From contig NC_080564.1 of NCBI RefSeq assembly GCF_030253575.1, positions 3,826,501 through 3,890,500 on the forward strand: DNA of 64,000 bases. Reading direction: 5' to 3'. Below, in pieces: positions 41,154 through 54,589 of the stretch; within the stretch, counting starts at the first letter, position 1, and every line of letters begins with the position of its first letter. The notes under the pieces were generated by a model, which saw only the letters and a program-made list of their open reading frames with translations, made no database searches and was not told the DNA's origin. The DNA is from Rhododendron vialii. Taxonomy: Eukaryota; Streptophyta; Magnoliopsida; Ericales; Ericaceae. Position numbers and translations under genes: made by a program.

Positions 41154-44100
41154 TCAAATTTTGGAATTTCCAAGTGCAATGAGCTGATCAACCACAGCTG
41201 GTTCCGCAAGTGTGCTTGTGTCCCCAAGCTCATCCAACTGCCTGGAAGCAATTTTCCGCAAAATCCTCCTCATTATCTTACCGCTTCTTGTCTTTGGAAG
41301 AGCGGGTGCCCAATGTATTGTGTCAGGAGCTGCAAATGCACCAATCTGAAATGCAAAGAGCAAATAAGGACACAAATGGTAAAGATCCTCCATTAATGTA
41401 TACGCATGACAAATGGTATCAACAAGGATTGTAAACCATGCATGTGAAATGTTCCTTGGTAAACAAGAAAGGCAACAACTTACCTGATTTCTCACAGCAT
41501 TTACAAGACTTTTTCGGAGTTCTTCGCTGTAAGGAACACCCTCGACCAGAGTAACAAATGCATAAATGCCCTGTCCTTTGATCTAACATGATAAACAAAC
41601 ACAGTTACCAATATTGCCTGATCGTATCCAAACATTCTTATTAGACACGGATGTACTAGGTTAGAAAGGAACCTCATGCTCAACACCAACAACAGCAGCT
41701 TCAGCACATTGGGGATGTGAAACTAGAGCAGATTCCACTTCTGCTGTGCCAATACGATGTCCACTGCGTGTATGGATGATAAACCATTGATATCAACCAA
41801 GAAAAAGGAAAAATCACTTACCGCTCAAGAAAAATATTTGGACTTTTCAAACGGGGCTATGCCTGTACAAGATTTCCCAAAATTGGAAGGGATGATAAAG
41901 GAACAGCTGATGAAATTCAGCAAGTACCTGACATTGATGACATCGTCAACTCTTCCAGTGAGCCAATGGTACCCATCCTTATCCCTGAAATGAAATTGTC
42001 AGTAGCCTATAGGGAAGAAAAACATTAGGCACCCAGCACATAGTACATGTTACCGGACAAACAGTATTCAATAGCAATGACAGTTTTTGGGTCTGTATGT
42101 AATAGAATGGAAGAGGTGGTGAAGTGGAGAAGAGAAGAGATAACAAGATAGGAGTTTCGAAACTAAACTATGTTCGGTAGCTACCTATAGTTCTCTTACC
42201 AGCATGCTAAAATACTTCGTCTTTAGCAGTAGCCTTTTGTGGGCCCAAGAGATTTTCCCGAAATTGTTAGATTTCCCTTATTTTCTCTACTTTTTAGTTG
42301 GATCAAAGCGTGAAAAAGAAAGATTAAAAAATGATCATATTCTTGTCTCTTCTTTACTCCTAACCAAACGTTGTGCTAAGAATCAAATACTGTGTTAGGA
42401 AATACTGTCATTGACTGAGCAATTTACTTCTGGCAATAAATTACCTACTTCTGCACAGGGGAGAAAAAAGTGTACCTGCTGCAGCCATCACCGGTAAAAT
42501 AATAGCCCGGGAAAGGCTTGAAGTACGTAGTTTCATATCTTTCATGATCTCCGTAAAGAGTTCTGAATGCCCCAGGCCATGAGCCTTTCACACACAAATA
42601 TCCACTGCACTCACCTTCAATCTCAGTACCCTTCTCATCTACTATTACAGGCTGAAGTAACATCAAAAGCACAAGCATGTAAGCAAGAAAGTACCAACTT
42701 ATGAATTGCTAAAGCATCACAACAGGGTGGCAAAGACCTGAACTCCAAAGAAAGGGAAAGTGGCAGAACCAGGCTTCTGTGGCCAGGCACCAGGTAAAGG
42801 AGTAATCTGCAAGCAACCGCCCAAATTGAACATGTTACAATTACAACAATTGTCAGTCCAGATATGAATTAAAACCTTATGGGCTTCTGCAGTGTATTTC
42901 TTAGTTCAAGACCCTTTAAAAGTCTTAACATGGGATATTAGTACATCTGTCTGGCTCAAAGTGGGTTGGACAAAGGTTGTTGAATAATATGATGTGGCAT
43001 TCCGTTAATTCCATGATTCTAAGTTCATTGCAGCCGAGTGATATGAACTTCCACCTTGCCGGGAGACCAAGCAGGGCATACCTAGCAGCATAGGAGCTGA
43101 CTCGGCATCAATGGCTTTGTGCCGCACTGGAGTGATCCAATAGAGTAAGTTTGGTCCCCATATAAAGCATGAAACTCCAGATATATTGCAAACCAGAGAA
43201 GAGAAATTGTTTCAAGAGTGGGAAGATATATTGAGGAAGGAGGGAAACATACCATAAAGCCACCGGTTTCTGTTTGCCACCACGTGTCAGATATGGGGCA
43301 TCTTGAATCCCCAACTACATTGTAGTACCACCTGTTAAGATCGAAATTGAGTTAATATGCATCTTCACTTCAAAGTATGTGCATCAAACAGCAAAAGTAG
43401 AGTGTGTAACCTCCATGCACTAGGATTTATTGGCTCCCCTACACTACCAAGGACACGTAGGGATTTGCGCGAATAGCGGGTGACATACTGCATGGTCAAA
43501 GAATAGTTGAAATCAGAAGGGGCATATATCTTAACATGACAAATTCTCCTTAAATGCCAAATATTGTAACCGTGACAAGAACTCTCTCCCCTCCCCTCCC
43601 TCTCTCTTGCCCGCATATCAGCCCCCCTAAAAGGCAAAGAAATAAATAATTGCACAAATAGTAGGGTACAAATAATCAACTCTAATTAGAAGAGATAAGG
43701 TGAACAAGTAAATTGAACGACCAAGGCCATAAGAGGTTGTGCAGACAATTTTTACACTATTTGTAAAGACGGCAAAAATCGGTGTAAAAAATCAAATGAG
43801 AACCATGTGTACATACAAATATAACTTCAACTAGTTGTCATTAGTTTGTATATCAACGACAAAGCTGTTAGTAATGTAAGAGAAATTTCTTGCCTCATCT
43901 CCATCACGCATCAGAGAGCGCACCAGCGTAGGGGCCGTATAAAATATTGTCACATTATATTTGTCAACAATGTCCCAACATCGTCCAGAATCTGGATAAT
44001 TTGGAGCCTGCAGGAAATATACATATTACAGATGTTTGCCAAGGATGTAGGTTCACATCAATAACAGCCCTTGCAATTAAAAGCCATAACTGGATATCCA

Positions 44101-47100
44101 AGCAGATTGAACAATACCATCTAAAATGTAATGCATTGGATTTTATCAATAAATTTCCCATACCCAATATCCTTTAATTTGTGATCAGCAATACCCTTGA
44201 CGTGGCAGGAAGCACCATCTCCTCAAACCACTCCAATAAACTTGTTATCTTGGCAGAAACTTACCTTTATAAGATGACTAAATTGAGGGTAATGTGGGAC
44301 GAATGAGGTTAAAACTAAAACCCCATGAAATCCTCAAAGATCTGCCAGTTGTGAGACATATAAACATACCTCAAAATGAGGCCCAAAGCCTCTAAGATCC
44401 GAATCATGCTAAGCCTCTTACGAAAGAACGCAAGAAGAAAGAGGAGGTGCTTCGTGAGGTTAAGGATGGAACATAAGATGAATGGAGGTATGTTCCCCTA
44501 AATGAAGACAAGGGAATTAGTATTTCGGCTCCAGTGGTCTACTCCGCTCAAGGGAATTTTTCCATTCAAGCCTAGTGATTTGGTTCCACAATCCAACTAC
44601 TTTGATGTGCTTGATTGCTGTGCTATAAGAGATGGGTTTACAAAAGGATATGAATCTAATGCGCCTTCCCAAGGTAGCAATTGCAAAAATGGAGGATAAT
44701 GTGGTCCCTCCAAGAAGCCCACTCAGTGCAAGAAAAGGAGCAGAAGCATCGAGAGTGTAGGTAATGGCAAGAATCACAAGATCTGAAATAATTACCCCTT
44801 CAAATATTACAACTGTTGCTCCATTAAGCAGAGGCCCATAGGAAACATAGCTGTGTCCAGTAATCCAACCACAGTCAGCCGTACACCTAAAAGAATGAAA
44901 AAAAAAGTTCAGTCCTGCAAATCACAATGACTGTTCATTGAATCAACACAGATGAAAATTTGATGATGTGCTGAATTCAATTTCCAGGAGTACCAGTATA
45001 TGTCTGATGGCTTGTAGTCAAATGCATACTTGAATGTTGTCGCAGTCCATATCATGTATCCCCCAGTTGTATGCAGAACACCCTTTTCATTAACCAACAG
45101 ACTATATTAGATCAAAAGAAACTTGCAGAAAAACGTAATTATTCAAGGAACCTTGTATACCTTAGGCTTTCCGGTGCTGCCGCTTGTATACAGCAGAAAA
45201 AGTGGATCCTCTGCATCAACCCACTCAACAGAACATGTAGTTGGGTATTTAGGAACAACATCCTGCAACATTGAGGCACCAAAGAAAAAGATGTTAAACA
45301 TAATTCTTATAAGGAGGACATCATTATCAGCTCGCAATTACGCACAGTACATTTGAAAGCCCTAAAACAAAAGTTTATTGCACAAAAAACTACTTGTCAC
45401 AGATTACAAGAAAGGAATGACTAGGTGTGGAAATTAATGGGGTAACATAAATACTTGTACCTAGAAGGTAAAACATCATAAGTGTAAAAAAAAAATTCAA
45501 ACTGATGATTTGGGGGAAACTAGGGGATGATTGCATTCAGAGATGCCTGATTGTGGCCACAGTTGCAAAAGATGTTGGTAAAGACTCCTATTAAATGGAA
45601 ATACAAATATCAAACTGATTATACACAGACACAAGAAAATAAATAGAGCTTGTGCAATGAACAAAATTAAAATGAAGTATATTAACATAGGTAATCTAAG
45701 TTTTTAGCCTACAATGATTTCAAAATTCTTAGTTTTTTGCCTATAATTATTCAACTAACACTAACAGCATAGAGAGAAGGCAATATTCTCTACCAACCTG
45801 CCACCAGACATCTCTTCCCTCGTGCCACTTAGTAGCTTCCCTCTTCATGGCCAATTGATTTTCAAAGACCAAGCATGTATCTGCTAGGGAAGGAAAGTAA
45901 ATTCAATGAGCCTAAATACCACACAAATACAAAGTACATTAAGAAGAAAATTTTCAGTAAAAACATCACAGTGGATGGTGGTTGCTCATGCATACAAGTT
46001 TTAATGCATACCCGTGCCAACACGCAAACTAGGTAAATTACACTTCCAATTCAGATGAAGATACATATTGTAATCCTAAGTAATAATAGCCTATTGTAAA
46101 TGTCATATTTTGCTCCCTTATATTGAACTTGTAGATGCTCCTTTTTGCAAGTGTTCTTAACTAGCATAAGTGCGTCTATTCTTACCTCCATAGTCTTAGC
46201 ATTTTTACCTATAATTTTTTTTTTTGTTAAGTAAAAGATTATATTACCAAAAAGGCATTAAGGGAATGCCGCCCGTATACAATAGAAGGCCACAAGACAA
46301 AAAGGACATATACACTTGCACTCCAATTCAACTGAAAAAGCTCAAACCAATCTAAAAATTGGTCAAGAGACGGAAAACGATCATTTGAAATCTTGTCCCA
46401 ACTATACAAGCTATTTAACAAAAAACTTTAACCTAGAGCTACTACCCTACAATCGTCATAGAACCTTAGACCGTTCCAGAGTTCTGTCATCTATCCAATC
46501 GTGGCCGAATAAGCACTGAATATTATTTCAACAAATTTTTAGTTCACCATAACTACCAGCAAGGCTCTTTTCCCCGCTTCAACACCAGTGGGATATATCA
46601 TATAGTCCTTCCATGCAATTAGTTGAATCTATGTTAGGCTAACCATTACATCTGGCTGGTAATATTGTCATGTATGCCTCAAATACCTAGGTTATGTATC
46701 GCTTTTTTTGCTTTTTAACAGAAACCATTTTAAGGCTTACTAAAATTTAGCAACTTATCAATGTGAGGTTGCAATCGCTGACTGGAACTCACACAAACTT
46801 CAACTACCCTGTAAAACATAAATATACAAGCAGTATTGTATTATTGGCTTGCACATGTCGCATATATTATTTAAATGGCAGAGTAACAAATTGGAACTTG
46901 AAACAACCACCAATGCGATTGAGGCAAAGCAATAAATACCGAATCACATTTTAATATAAGTTTTTCATCATTGAAGAATAAGGCAAGTCATATGTTCTCG
47001 TAAAGCAAAAAATTAGCACGGGAATTTCATAAATGCGACCAAACAGATATGAATATATAGTTACTAAGGCTTTGTTCAGATCCCTTTTGGGAGTTTTTTT

Positions 47101-50044
47101 GAGAAATTTTTTTGGGTAATGAGTGGAAAGAGAAATAGAGGTAATTATTGGAGATAGGGATACTGATTGGAGAGAGAGAAATGAGAATAATGATTGAAAA
47201 TAGGGGTAATGAGTAGAGGGACAAACAGGGGTAATGATTGGAAGTAGGGATAATGAGTGGTATTGGAGTTGGAAATTTTTTTTTGAGAAGGGAACCGAAC
47301 ACAGCATAAGCCTAGAGTTCTATTCTTGTAATTCCAACCATAATCCTAATTCCAAAGAAGCACAACCTAATCAAGGAAACAAATGCTATATTAGTGCATT
47401 CAAGGCAGGAAACATCGAGTTCAGTATCACACGCACCTATAGAGATCCCATTTCCGGTTGATTCTGTGAGGGCTTTATCAACTATATCTTTTAGATAGAT
47501 AATCTTAGACCCTCTCATAACAGCATTGCAAGTTAGCACCACCTTTGGTTTGCAATCTACGATCCTTTGGGCAAGAGACTCTGCAGAGAATCCGGCAAAA
47601 ACAACCTGAATGAACAGAACACATTGTGATCGTTCAACGCTTAATGTTTGCTAGATACATAAAAATGCAAGGATCAGGACAAGGACAAGGCCTATTTACA
47701 ATACCGAGTGGACAGCACCAATGCGAGCACAAGCAAGCATTGCAATTGGCAATTCCATAAGCATTGGTAAATAAATCACAACAGCATCACCCCTTCTAAC
47801 ACCAATATCTTTCATGTAATTTGCAAGCTGTTGGCAAGACATGAAAACATCATTTTACACATTTGGTTCTTGTTAAACAAAGAGAAGGTATGAAGGTGTG
47901 CAACATGGGTGGAGGACGCAAAGTTCAACCTGGCAAACTCTTTCCAGCAGCTGCCTGTAAGTTAAACTTCCATCAACACCGAGCTCATTTCCTTCCCAGT
48001 AGAGGGCAATTTTGTCGCCGATTCCAGATTCGACGTTCTTGTCTAAGCAGTTATAGCAAATGTTGGTTATACCACCCTTGAACCACTGCACGGGAACACA
48101 GTGACAAATGACATATACAATTGGAAGTCAGAATAAGAAGGCAATCAAGTCTTATTACTTCTTTTGATTTCTACAGTCTCAAGTGGATTTTCAAGCAAGA
48201 AAGAATTACCACAAGAATGAAGGAAAGCACAAAACAAACCAATAATAGTACTATGGTTTCTAGAAGAGAGAACATATGAATGGGACATAAAAAGACCTCG
48301 ATGCTGATAGTCCCGTTTCTGACATCCATATTCTCGGAATAGACTTCTTGGCCCCATTTCTGCTTCCAGTAGAACTCCGACGCGATATCCGACCAAAAAC
48401 TAGTAGGGTCCTCAATTGACCTTCTATACATCTCTAAATACTGCCACACCCAAAAACATTACTGAAAACTAGAAAAATAGAGAGGAAAAGAACCATAAAA
48501 GCAAAGTTGCAATAACTTAAGACAATAAAAATGTGCTTTGTTTGGAAACAAGCATATGATGGGAAAATTAGTGAGTCATGAAAGATCAGGAAGAACAAAA
48601 CCACGGCCAGGTGCCTGTTGGATTGTGAAAATGGTACCAACAACACCCAAAAAAACATAACTGAAAATTAGTGAAATGAAGAGGAAAAAACCATAAAAGG
48701 CAAAGTTGCAATAACTAATGAGACAAAAGAAATGTGCTTCGTTTGGAAACACGCATACGATGGAAAATCAGTAAGTAATGACAAAACAGAAGAACACATC
48801 CATAGCAAGGTGCCCTTTGGATTGTGAGAAGTGGAGGAATATTGAAAACACCAAAATAAATAAAAGACCATCACTGAAAATTAGAAAGATGGAGAAGAAA
48901 AGAACCATAAAAGCATAAGTACAAATAAGACAAAAATCAGTGAGTAACGAAGAGTCACGAAGAAGTCCTAGGTCACATAAGCACACATCAAAGCTTCTTT
49001 TTCGCAAATATTTCAAACTCCTAAAATTAGATGTCTCCCTATCTCCAGAAAAGTGAGAGCGAGAGCGAGGATGAAGGGGGAGTGGAGGTCCCCCTGTCCT
49101 GCTGAAGGATAGGATTAAGTGACCAAGAATACAGACACAGCAATAAGTACTGTGATTTCTCATCAAATCCCACTAAACAAAAATGACCAATAAAAATCCC
49201 GTCTTTTTTTCTTCGTTTCTCACCACTTTTCACTCTCCTTCCTATTCTTTCCCCACCCTTTCTCATAATCCAAAGGGGTGAACAAAAATCAGGGAGAGAA
49301 GTTATTAGCCCCTTTGAATTGACAGAAATGGTGTGATTAAAAAAGAGAAAGGAGCCAATCAAAAAATAACATCTTTGTACTTTTCTCTCCATTTCTCACC
49401 AAATTACTCGATCCAAATGAGTCATTTGGCAAGAAACTCAGATCCTTCCTTCTCTTTTCTTATCAAATCTCTCAATCCAAAGTGGCAGTTAATCAGACCT
49501 TTTGAGGAGAAGGGATTAAAGCCTGTGAGGAGAACTCGTCATTGGGGCAAATAAGATCATCTTCTTCAGAAGCAAGTGAATCACCAAGTACAACAGCATT
49601 CAATCTGGGTATTTTCCCTGCTCCAGAAGGCATGGTCTCCATCGACTCCACGTGCCGGAGGTGATCGAAAGTCCTCCCATTCCTCTTGCCATTGGAATTG
49701 TAAATAGATACATCCTCCATTTTCTTCACCACAACACCACCTGCTCTTGAATAATTATTGAAAATTCTGGGTTCTCCCAGTTGTTGACGAATCCGGGGAT
49801 TCCTTGGTTGAAATTTGGATACCCTTTGGTGGATTTGAGAAGAAGAAGAAGGAGAGGGAGAGATACAGTTGACCCTCGATGTTTGGACTTTGGGTTTATT
49901 AATGGGGGTAGGCAAGATCTGAATTGGATTTGGGGAAGCTTCATGCGGAAATTTGTTGGGTATTTTATTATACGACGACTGAGAAGGAGGAAGGGCCATC
50001 CTTTCTTGACTATTTTTAATCATGAATGAATCATGAGCAAACAT
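41154..50044 (-). CDS. ACS: Plastid acetyl-CoA synthetase ACS (18 exons)
   Basis: Activates acetate to acetyl-CoA through acetyl-AMP in plastids. Exons (transcription order): 50044-49499, 48440-48297, 48085-47930, 47827-47705, 47605-47437, 45880-45798, 45262-45161, 45082-44994, 44886-44796, 44007-43894, 43487-43411, 43331-43253, 42806-42738, 42651-42476, 41984-41928, 41763-41673, 41582-41484, 41345-41154. The product is 818 aa, or 803 aa from the second Met (MALPPSQSS, 49999). The first 100 or so residues look like a transit peptide plus linker; the conserved part starts [20 protein letters not shown]-forming motifs: [11 protein letters not shown] (about 433-441), [48 protein letters not shown], and the acetylation-sensitive catalytic Lys in [12 protein letters not shown] (about K778). 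The intron after 43894 uses a GC donor. An unusually long intron 5 (47436-45881) carries LINE-tail and MITE sequence. Confidence 0.94.
43891..43893 (-). other. ACS: GC donor splice site of ACS intron 10
   Basis: On the minus strand exon 10 ends GATGAG and the intron starts GCAAGA. The next exon begins TATGTCACCCGC after an AG, giving [15 protein letters not shown], which fits the family sequence exactly. No GT nearby keeps the frame. AG|GCAAG is the usual strong context for U2-type GC-AG introns. Confidence 0.88.
46211..46530 (-). mobile_element. LINE 3' tail fragment in ACS intron 5
   Basis: On the minus strand the block contains TATACGGGCGGCATTCCCTT, AATGCCTTTTTGGTAATATAA and TCTTTTACTTAACAAAAAA, the typical 3' end of plant L1-type LINEs. 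The upstream limit and target duplication were not resolved, so the left and right limits are approximate. Confidence 0.65.
47070..47304. mobile_element. Tourist-like MITE in ACS intron 5
   Basis: Begins GGCTTTGTTCAGATCCCTTT and ends AAGGGAACCGAACACAGC, imperfect inverse complements. The inside is built of repeated GGTAATGA(G/T)TGGA motifs. The flanking 3-bp duplication is unclear. Confidence 0.6.
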
Positions 50045-50395
50045 CTCCCCTAGTTCTAAATTTGGGGGTATATGGTGTGGGTTATGGGTGCAAGGTTTTT
50101 TTCAATTAATAAGATGTTCAAATAAATTTACATTCACTTCGATTAATTTCAGAATATTGAAGTTTAATGACCTAACAAATTCTCCAAGGACTCCAAAATT
50201 TAGAAGATTTAGTCTCCATGAAATTCTAATATGCGATCTCATATTCACTTGGCCAAACCGTCGCCCATGGAGTCAAGGTGGTGGAATAGGTAGAGTGAAT
50301 TTTTCAGCAGAGTCAGCTGCAGATCTTGTAGTCCCCAGCTCCCATCTGACAATTTCTTTTACTCAAACTGAACTACACGTGGCAAAAAAGAAGAA

Positions 50396-50506
50396 GTGAT
50401 TTTCGCACTTGTCAAATTGTTAATTGCGCTTTTAAGGCAATTTTCACAATCTCTAGATTGTTAATTTTGGAAGAGCGGTTAACAATTTAGAAAGTGCGAA
50501 AATCAC
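50396..50506. mobile_element. Short foldback MITE
   Basis: Arms of about 36 bp: left GTGATTTTCGCACTTGTCAA, right TTTAGAAAGTGCGAAAATCAC, nearly exact inverse complements; 111 bp in total, non-coding. Confidence 0.75.
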
Positions 50507-51089
50507 TCCCCAAGACAAAATTGTGAAAATTATTGAATGTGGGTCACATGGTACTCTTCTTTATCCAATTAAAAAGTACAAAAGAGTTGAATGCTCTTAA
50601 TATGCGTCACATGGTACTTTTAAAAAATTCATGAAAGCAATAGCGTGTGTACGTGAGCAGCAAGCACGAAAATAGCGTCCAAAACTCTTTGACAAACATT
50701 TAAAATTTATGAGAGTAATGATTGAGAGTTTGGATAACAATGAGTCTTATCAAAAGGATTATATGATCTGGGGTACTCTATATGTATGGTGATCTGTAAA
50801 TATTGTGAGATTTATGTGTATTGTGTTGATGATTTTTTCAGTGAGGATTAAAAAAATTATTTACTGAAATGTTATTGTTTTTAACCTTGGTTCATGTCGA
50901 ATTGAATTTTTAGCTCTTGCACCCTACAACATATTATCTCATGCCCAAAACAGGCGAAAACACTTGCTCTAAGCCTCACCACCCTTCAAGCTAAAGGAAG
51001 GCCCTATGGCACAAAATTCTTAAGTAAGATTCTTCGCTCTCAATTCTCGCTCTGTGTGCCTTCTTTTGATGGTTTGAGATGTTTCATTT

Positions 51090-51885
51090 AACTGACCTCT
51101 CGTCAGGATTTTGATAAATGACCTAACTTGCCCCTGGTTTGAAAATTTTCTCTAACCTCCTTTACTTCTGAAACTATTATTCAAACCCCACCTTTTGTTT
51201 AGATTTGTTAAGTAAGTCGACTTGTTTTGCCTGTGTCATCCATATTTATTTTTCAAATGCCTAGATTACCCCTAACCCCTGCAAAACATCAAGCCCCTGA
51301 CTTTTTTATGTACTATCACTTTATACATGTTAACTACTCTTAAATTTTTTTACTCCTAAGAACACTTATCGGCACTTGAATAAGTAAAAAAAATCACTTT
51401 CTTAAATCAGCATAACAAAATTATTTATCTCTCCAGAGTTTGAATTAAAGGTGATGTATTGTAAGAGAATGACCTATCTCGTAAAGTGAGAAATGAATAT
51501 TATAAAAAATAAAAACCTAAGCGAAACGAGGCCTAATTATCTTTCTATCTTTTTTTTTTTTTTGCTTCTACAAGTTCAAGATTTAACCATCCAAAATTCA
51601 TTTCTCTTTCAAATCACGAGGTAGCTCTATAATTATACAAAACTTAGTTTGGAATATCTAAAAAACTGATTTTAGATCTTTAATCTGTTGTTTTTCTTTA
51701 ATTTAAATTCTGGGACACTTTAGTCTTTTCGCTCTCAAAATCAACAGTGTTAGACCTCATTTGAGGAGAAAGGATAATCTTAAGAATAACTTCAAAAGTA
51801 AGGGAAGTTAGAGTAATTTCTCAAACCGAATGGGAGGTCAGTGTATTTATCATAAACCTCAGGGGAGCTGAATGTAATTTGTCCA
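51090..51885. mobile_element. TIR element of about 800 bp with nested MITE
   Basis: The left end (CTGACCTCTCGTCAGG, TTTTGATAAATGACC, TTTTCTCTAACCTCC) and right end (AGAGTAATTTCTCAAACC, GGGAGGTCAGTGTATTTATC) are inverse complements over about 80 bp with mismatches. Inside, 51448-51532 belongs to the AT-rich MITE family seen at 16085-16255. No transposase; superfamily not settled. Confidence 0.6.
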
Positions 51886-52404
51886 AAAAAAGTTCTCCCA
51901 CCATCTCAAATTGAATGTCAATTTTTGATATCCGTGTCAATTTCAATTCTTTATATTTTTCAAAATGGATTTTATTTGATAGTTCTCGATTAGTTTTATT
52001 ATCCAAAGTTTTCAAACACATGAAAAACATTATAGATTAAAAGATATAAGTGATGAAAAATGACACGGTTTCAAAAATTGTCATACTTTTTGAAACGAAG
52101 GGAGTAATAAAAATGAAACAAAAACACACTACATATATTGTAACGAACCGGATTTTTGCCATATTTTTTTTTTAATACAAATTTGAAATGTTAAAACTAA
52201 TTCAATAATTAGTTAGATTTATTAATTAAATTACATTATTATGTGTATATTTGATATTACTAAAAAAAAAATCGTATTCGAAACATATTATACTTTAGAG
52301 ATATACATTCATCCCTTATCCTTCGTATCTAAACGCTAATTAGAATTCTATTGAAACTATATCTCTCTCTCCTCCCGAATTCCACCACCTCTATACTTCT
52401 CCTC

Positions 52405-52412
52405 TATAAATA
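52405..52412 (+). promoter_or_regulatory. TATA box of the solo LTR
   Basis: TATAAATA in a CT-rich context, followed about 30-60 bp later by CT-rich sequence. It would drive transcription from the U3/R border. Confidence 0.6.
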
Positions 52413-53584
52413 CCTCTCTCCTCTCTCACAATACAACACTCCTAATCCTCTACATTAACAAAAAAAAAACAAGAAAAGACCTTTCGATTTTCGTCCATAT
52501 CACGTCCCTCTATTCACGGCCTGTTTCCTCCTAGTTGCTGTCGTTTTTAGGCCTAAGTTTCTTCACAAAAGTTGTAGAGGGCGTCGAGAGCTTCGATTTC
52601 GACCCAAGAATCGCCCAAAACGGTCAAGAATTGATAGAGTTATCACCATTCAAAGTTAGGTAAAATTCTCGGATTCTGATTTCCAGGCAGATTTAGCGAT
52701 CCTCCTAAACTTCCATTTTTCTACTACTTAGAGTGGTTTTCGGGCTTAGACTTCTTCATGAAAGTCGTAGAGCGTTTCAAGATCTTCGCGAGAGACACAA
52801 GAATCATCCGACACAAGAATCATCCAAAACGGCAGATGTTTGGTCAAGTTATTCCAGTCCTAAGTTGCTGCTAGAATATCAATCTTTCGCCACCAAACGA
52901 AAACCCACCGGACTCCACCGAATCGCCTTGTCCGGATTAAAGGTATTATAATCCATATCCTACATTCTCCTAAGTATAATAAGTGTTTATGTATCGTTGT
53001 TTAACGTTTCGGAGTAAGAGAAATCAACCCCCACGTCGCACGGTATCTCACGGTATTCCCCTATTTTTGTTTCGAACTGTGTACTGTTCATGTGTAGCTT
53101 CTTCTTTTTTGGAAAAGAAGATGCCGATATTACACTTATCCCCTTGGGTTTCCTGAGTTTATGATTTCAGCCCAGATGTATTAATAACATATTAACCTTA
53201 ATCCCTGTGTTTCTTACTCTAGAATTTCGGACTATAACAAGTTTTGTCCTTTTGTTATTATAATGAGAGGAAATCATGTTTAGTTTTGTTAATAACATTA
53301 ACAAGTTAAGTTAAGTCACTTGTTTAATAAAAATTGCTTGCACAAGTAGTAATGTATGGGCATCGGCCTAGTCATAAAATATTAAGGGATTATTTACTTG
53401 CACACTATCAATTGTCATGCTTGCTTTCACATAGAAACATATCATGTTTATTGATTACGTTATTATGGATTCTTGATTGTTGTATTTGTTGGATCAGAAC
53501 TTGGTTCGCTTGGTGATTTCAAATGAGAATTTTGCAGACGTTGTAATTGTTAATGAAAAAGGAAAAAGGAAAAACAGATGAAGG

Positions 53585-53870
53585 TTGTGGGCTTAGCAGG
53601 ACCTCGGGGGTAGCCTGACAGGGCCCTATATCGATCGAGGGTAGCCCGGTAGGACCTTGAGGGTAGCCTGAAACCCGGTGTTGCTAGGGTGCCCAAGCAG
53701 GACCTCAGGTATTGAGAATAGCCTAGCAGGACCTTGAGGGCAGCCTGATGGACCTAGAATTGTGAGGGTGGCCAAGCAGGACTTCAGGGGTAGCTTGGCA
53801 GGACCTCAGGTATTGAGGGTAGCCTAGCAGGACCTTGAAGGCAGCCTGATGGACCTGAATTGAGTGGATA
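53585..53870 (+). repeat. Minisatellite inside the solo LTR
   Basis: About ten irregular units built from AGCAGGACCT(C/T)GAGGG followed by TAGCCTG or CAGCCTGATGGACC. Units differ in length (about 20-45 bp), so higher-order repeats are present. Confidence 0.85.
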
Positions 53871-54589
53871 GTCTACTAATACATCGTGATATTGAAAGTA
53901 GCAGGACATTTAAAATATGAGTTCGTAAGACGATGGATACTATGGTACAGGTATAATTATGAAATGTGAGATTCAAAAGAAGGTAATTTAAAGGCTTGCT
54001 AATAGATTTACTTATTTAATGCTGGTCGTTCTATTATTTCCATATGAATTGTGATAAGACTGCTTAGCTGTAAAGTGAGGGGTTGATAGGGTTAGGATTA
54101 TTCTACTGAGTGAATTATCACTCACGGATACGTTTGTATCCTGATAAGTCGGTTGCTTCGGCGATCAATTTGCCAGAGTATGCAGGATTCAATGGTGGAA
54201 CAGTTTGACATAGGAAGAATACTAACGGTGGAGACCGAGTATGCTTGGAATCTGTATCAAGACTAGAGTCGCTCTGAAGTTATTTCAATAAATTGCCAGA
54301 TTTTATTAAGGTTAAATAAATTTTTTTTTTTGAGTCAGTATCTTCCATGAGAAGTCGGCTCAATGCTTGTCAGACCAATGTTTACCTTTGAATAAAAGTT
54401 TTGTATTTTTAATTTGAGTTGAAATAAAGAAATCCCTATGTTGATACTTCCGTGTTTATTTGGTTGACTAAAGAAATCTTTTTCGAAAACTAATAATTTA
54501 TCTGTCAATATTCGTTTAAAATATCGGGGCGTTACATATATAGACTTGAACACGCTTACATCACAAATGATCTAGTGTGTGGAACAGAC

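Larger units (their letters stand above)
52139..54536. mobile_element. Solo LTR of a large LTR retrotransposon
   Basis: 2,398 bp with inverted ends TGTAACG ... CGTTACA and an exact 5-bp target duplication TATAT (52134-52138 and 54537-54541). A core promoter-like CTCTATAAATACC is at 52402-52414, suggesting plus-strand transcription. It contains a GC-richer minisatellite (about 53585-53870). No gag-pol and no second LTR is present, so it is the product of recombination between two LTRs. LTR size and TGTAACG ends suggest a Ty3/Gypsy relative, but this is inference. Confidence 0.9.

Noticed and set aside
47863-49166. Hydrophobic minus-strand frames in ACS introns
   Set aside because: They read through splice sites into AT-rich introns and have no homology.
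51890-52107. Stowaway-like element with right end ACGAAGGGAGTA
   Set aside because: The left end is too diverged to define the element.
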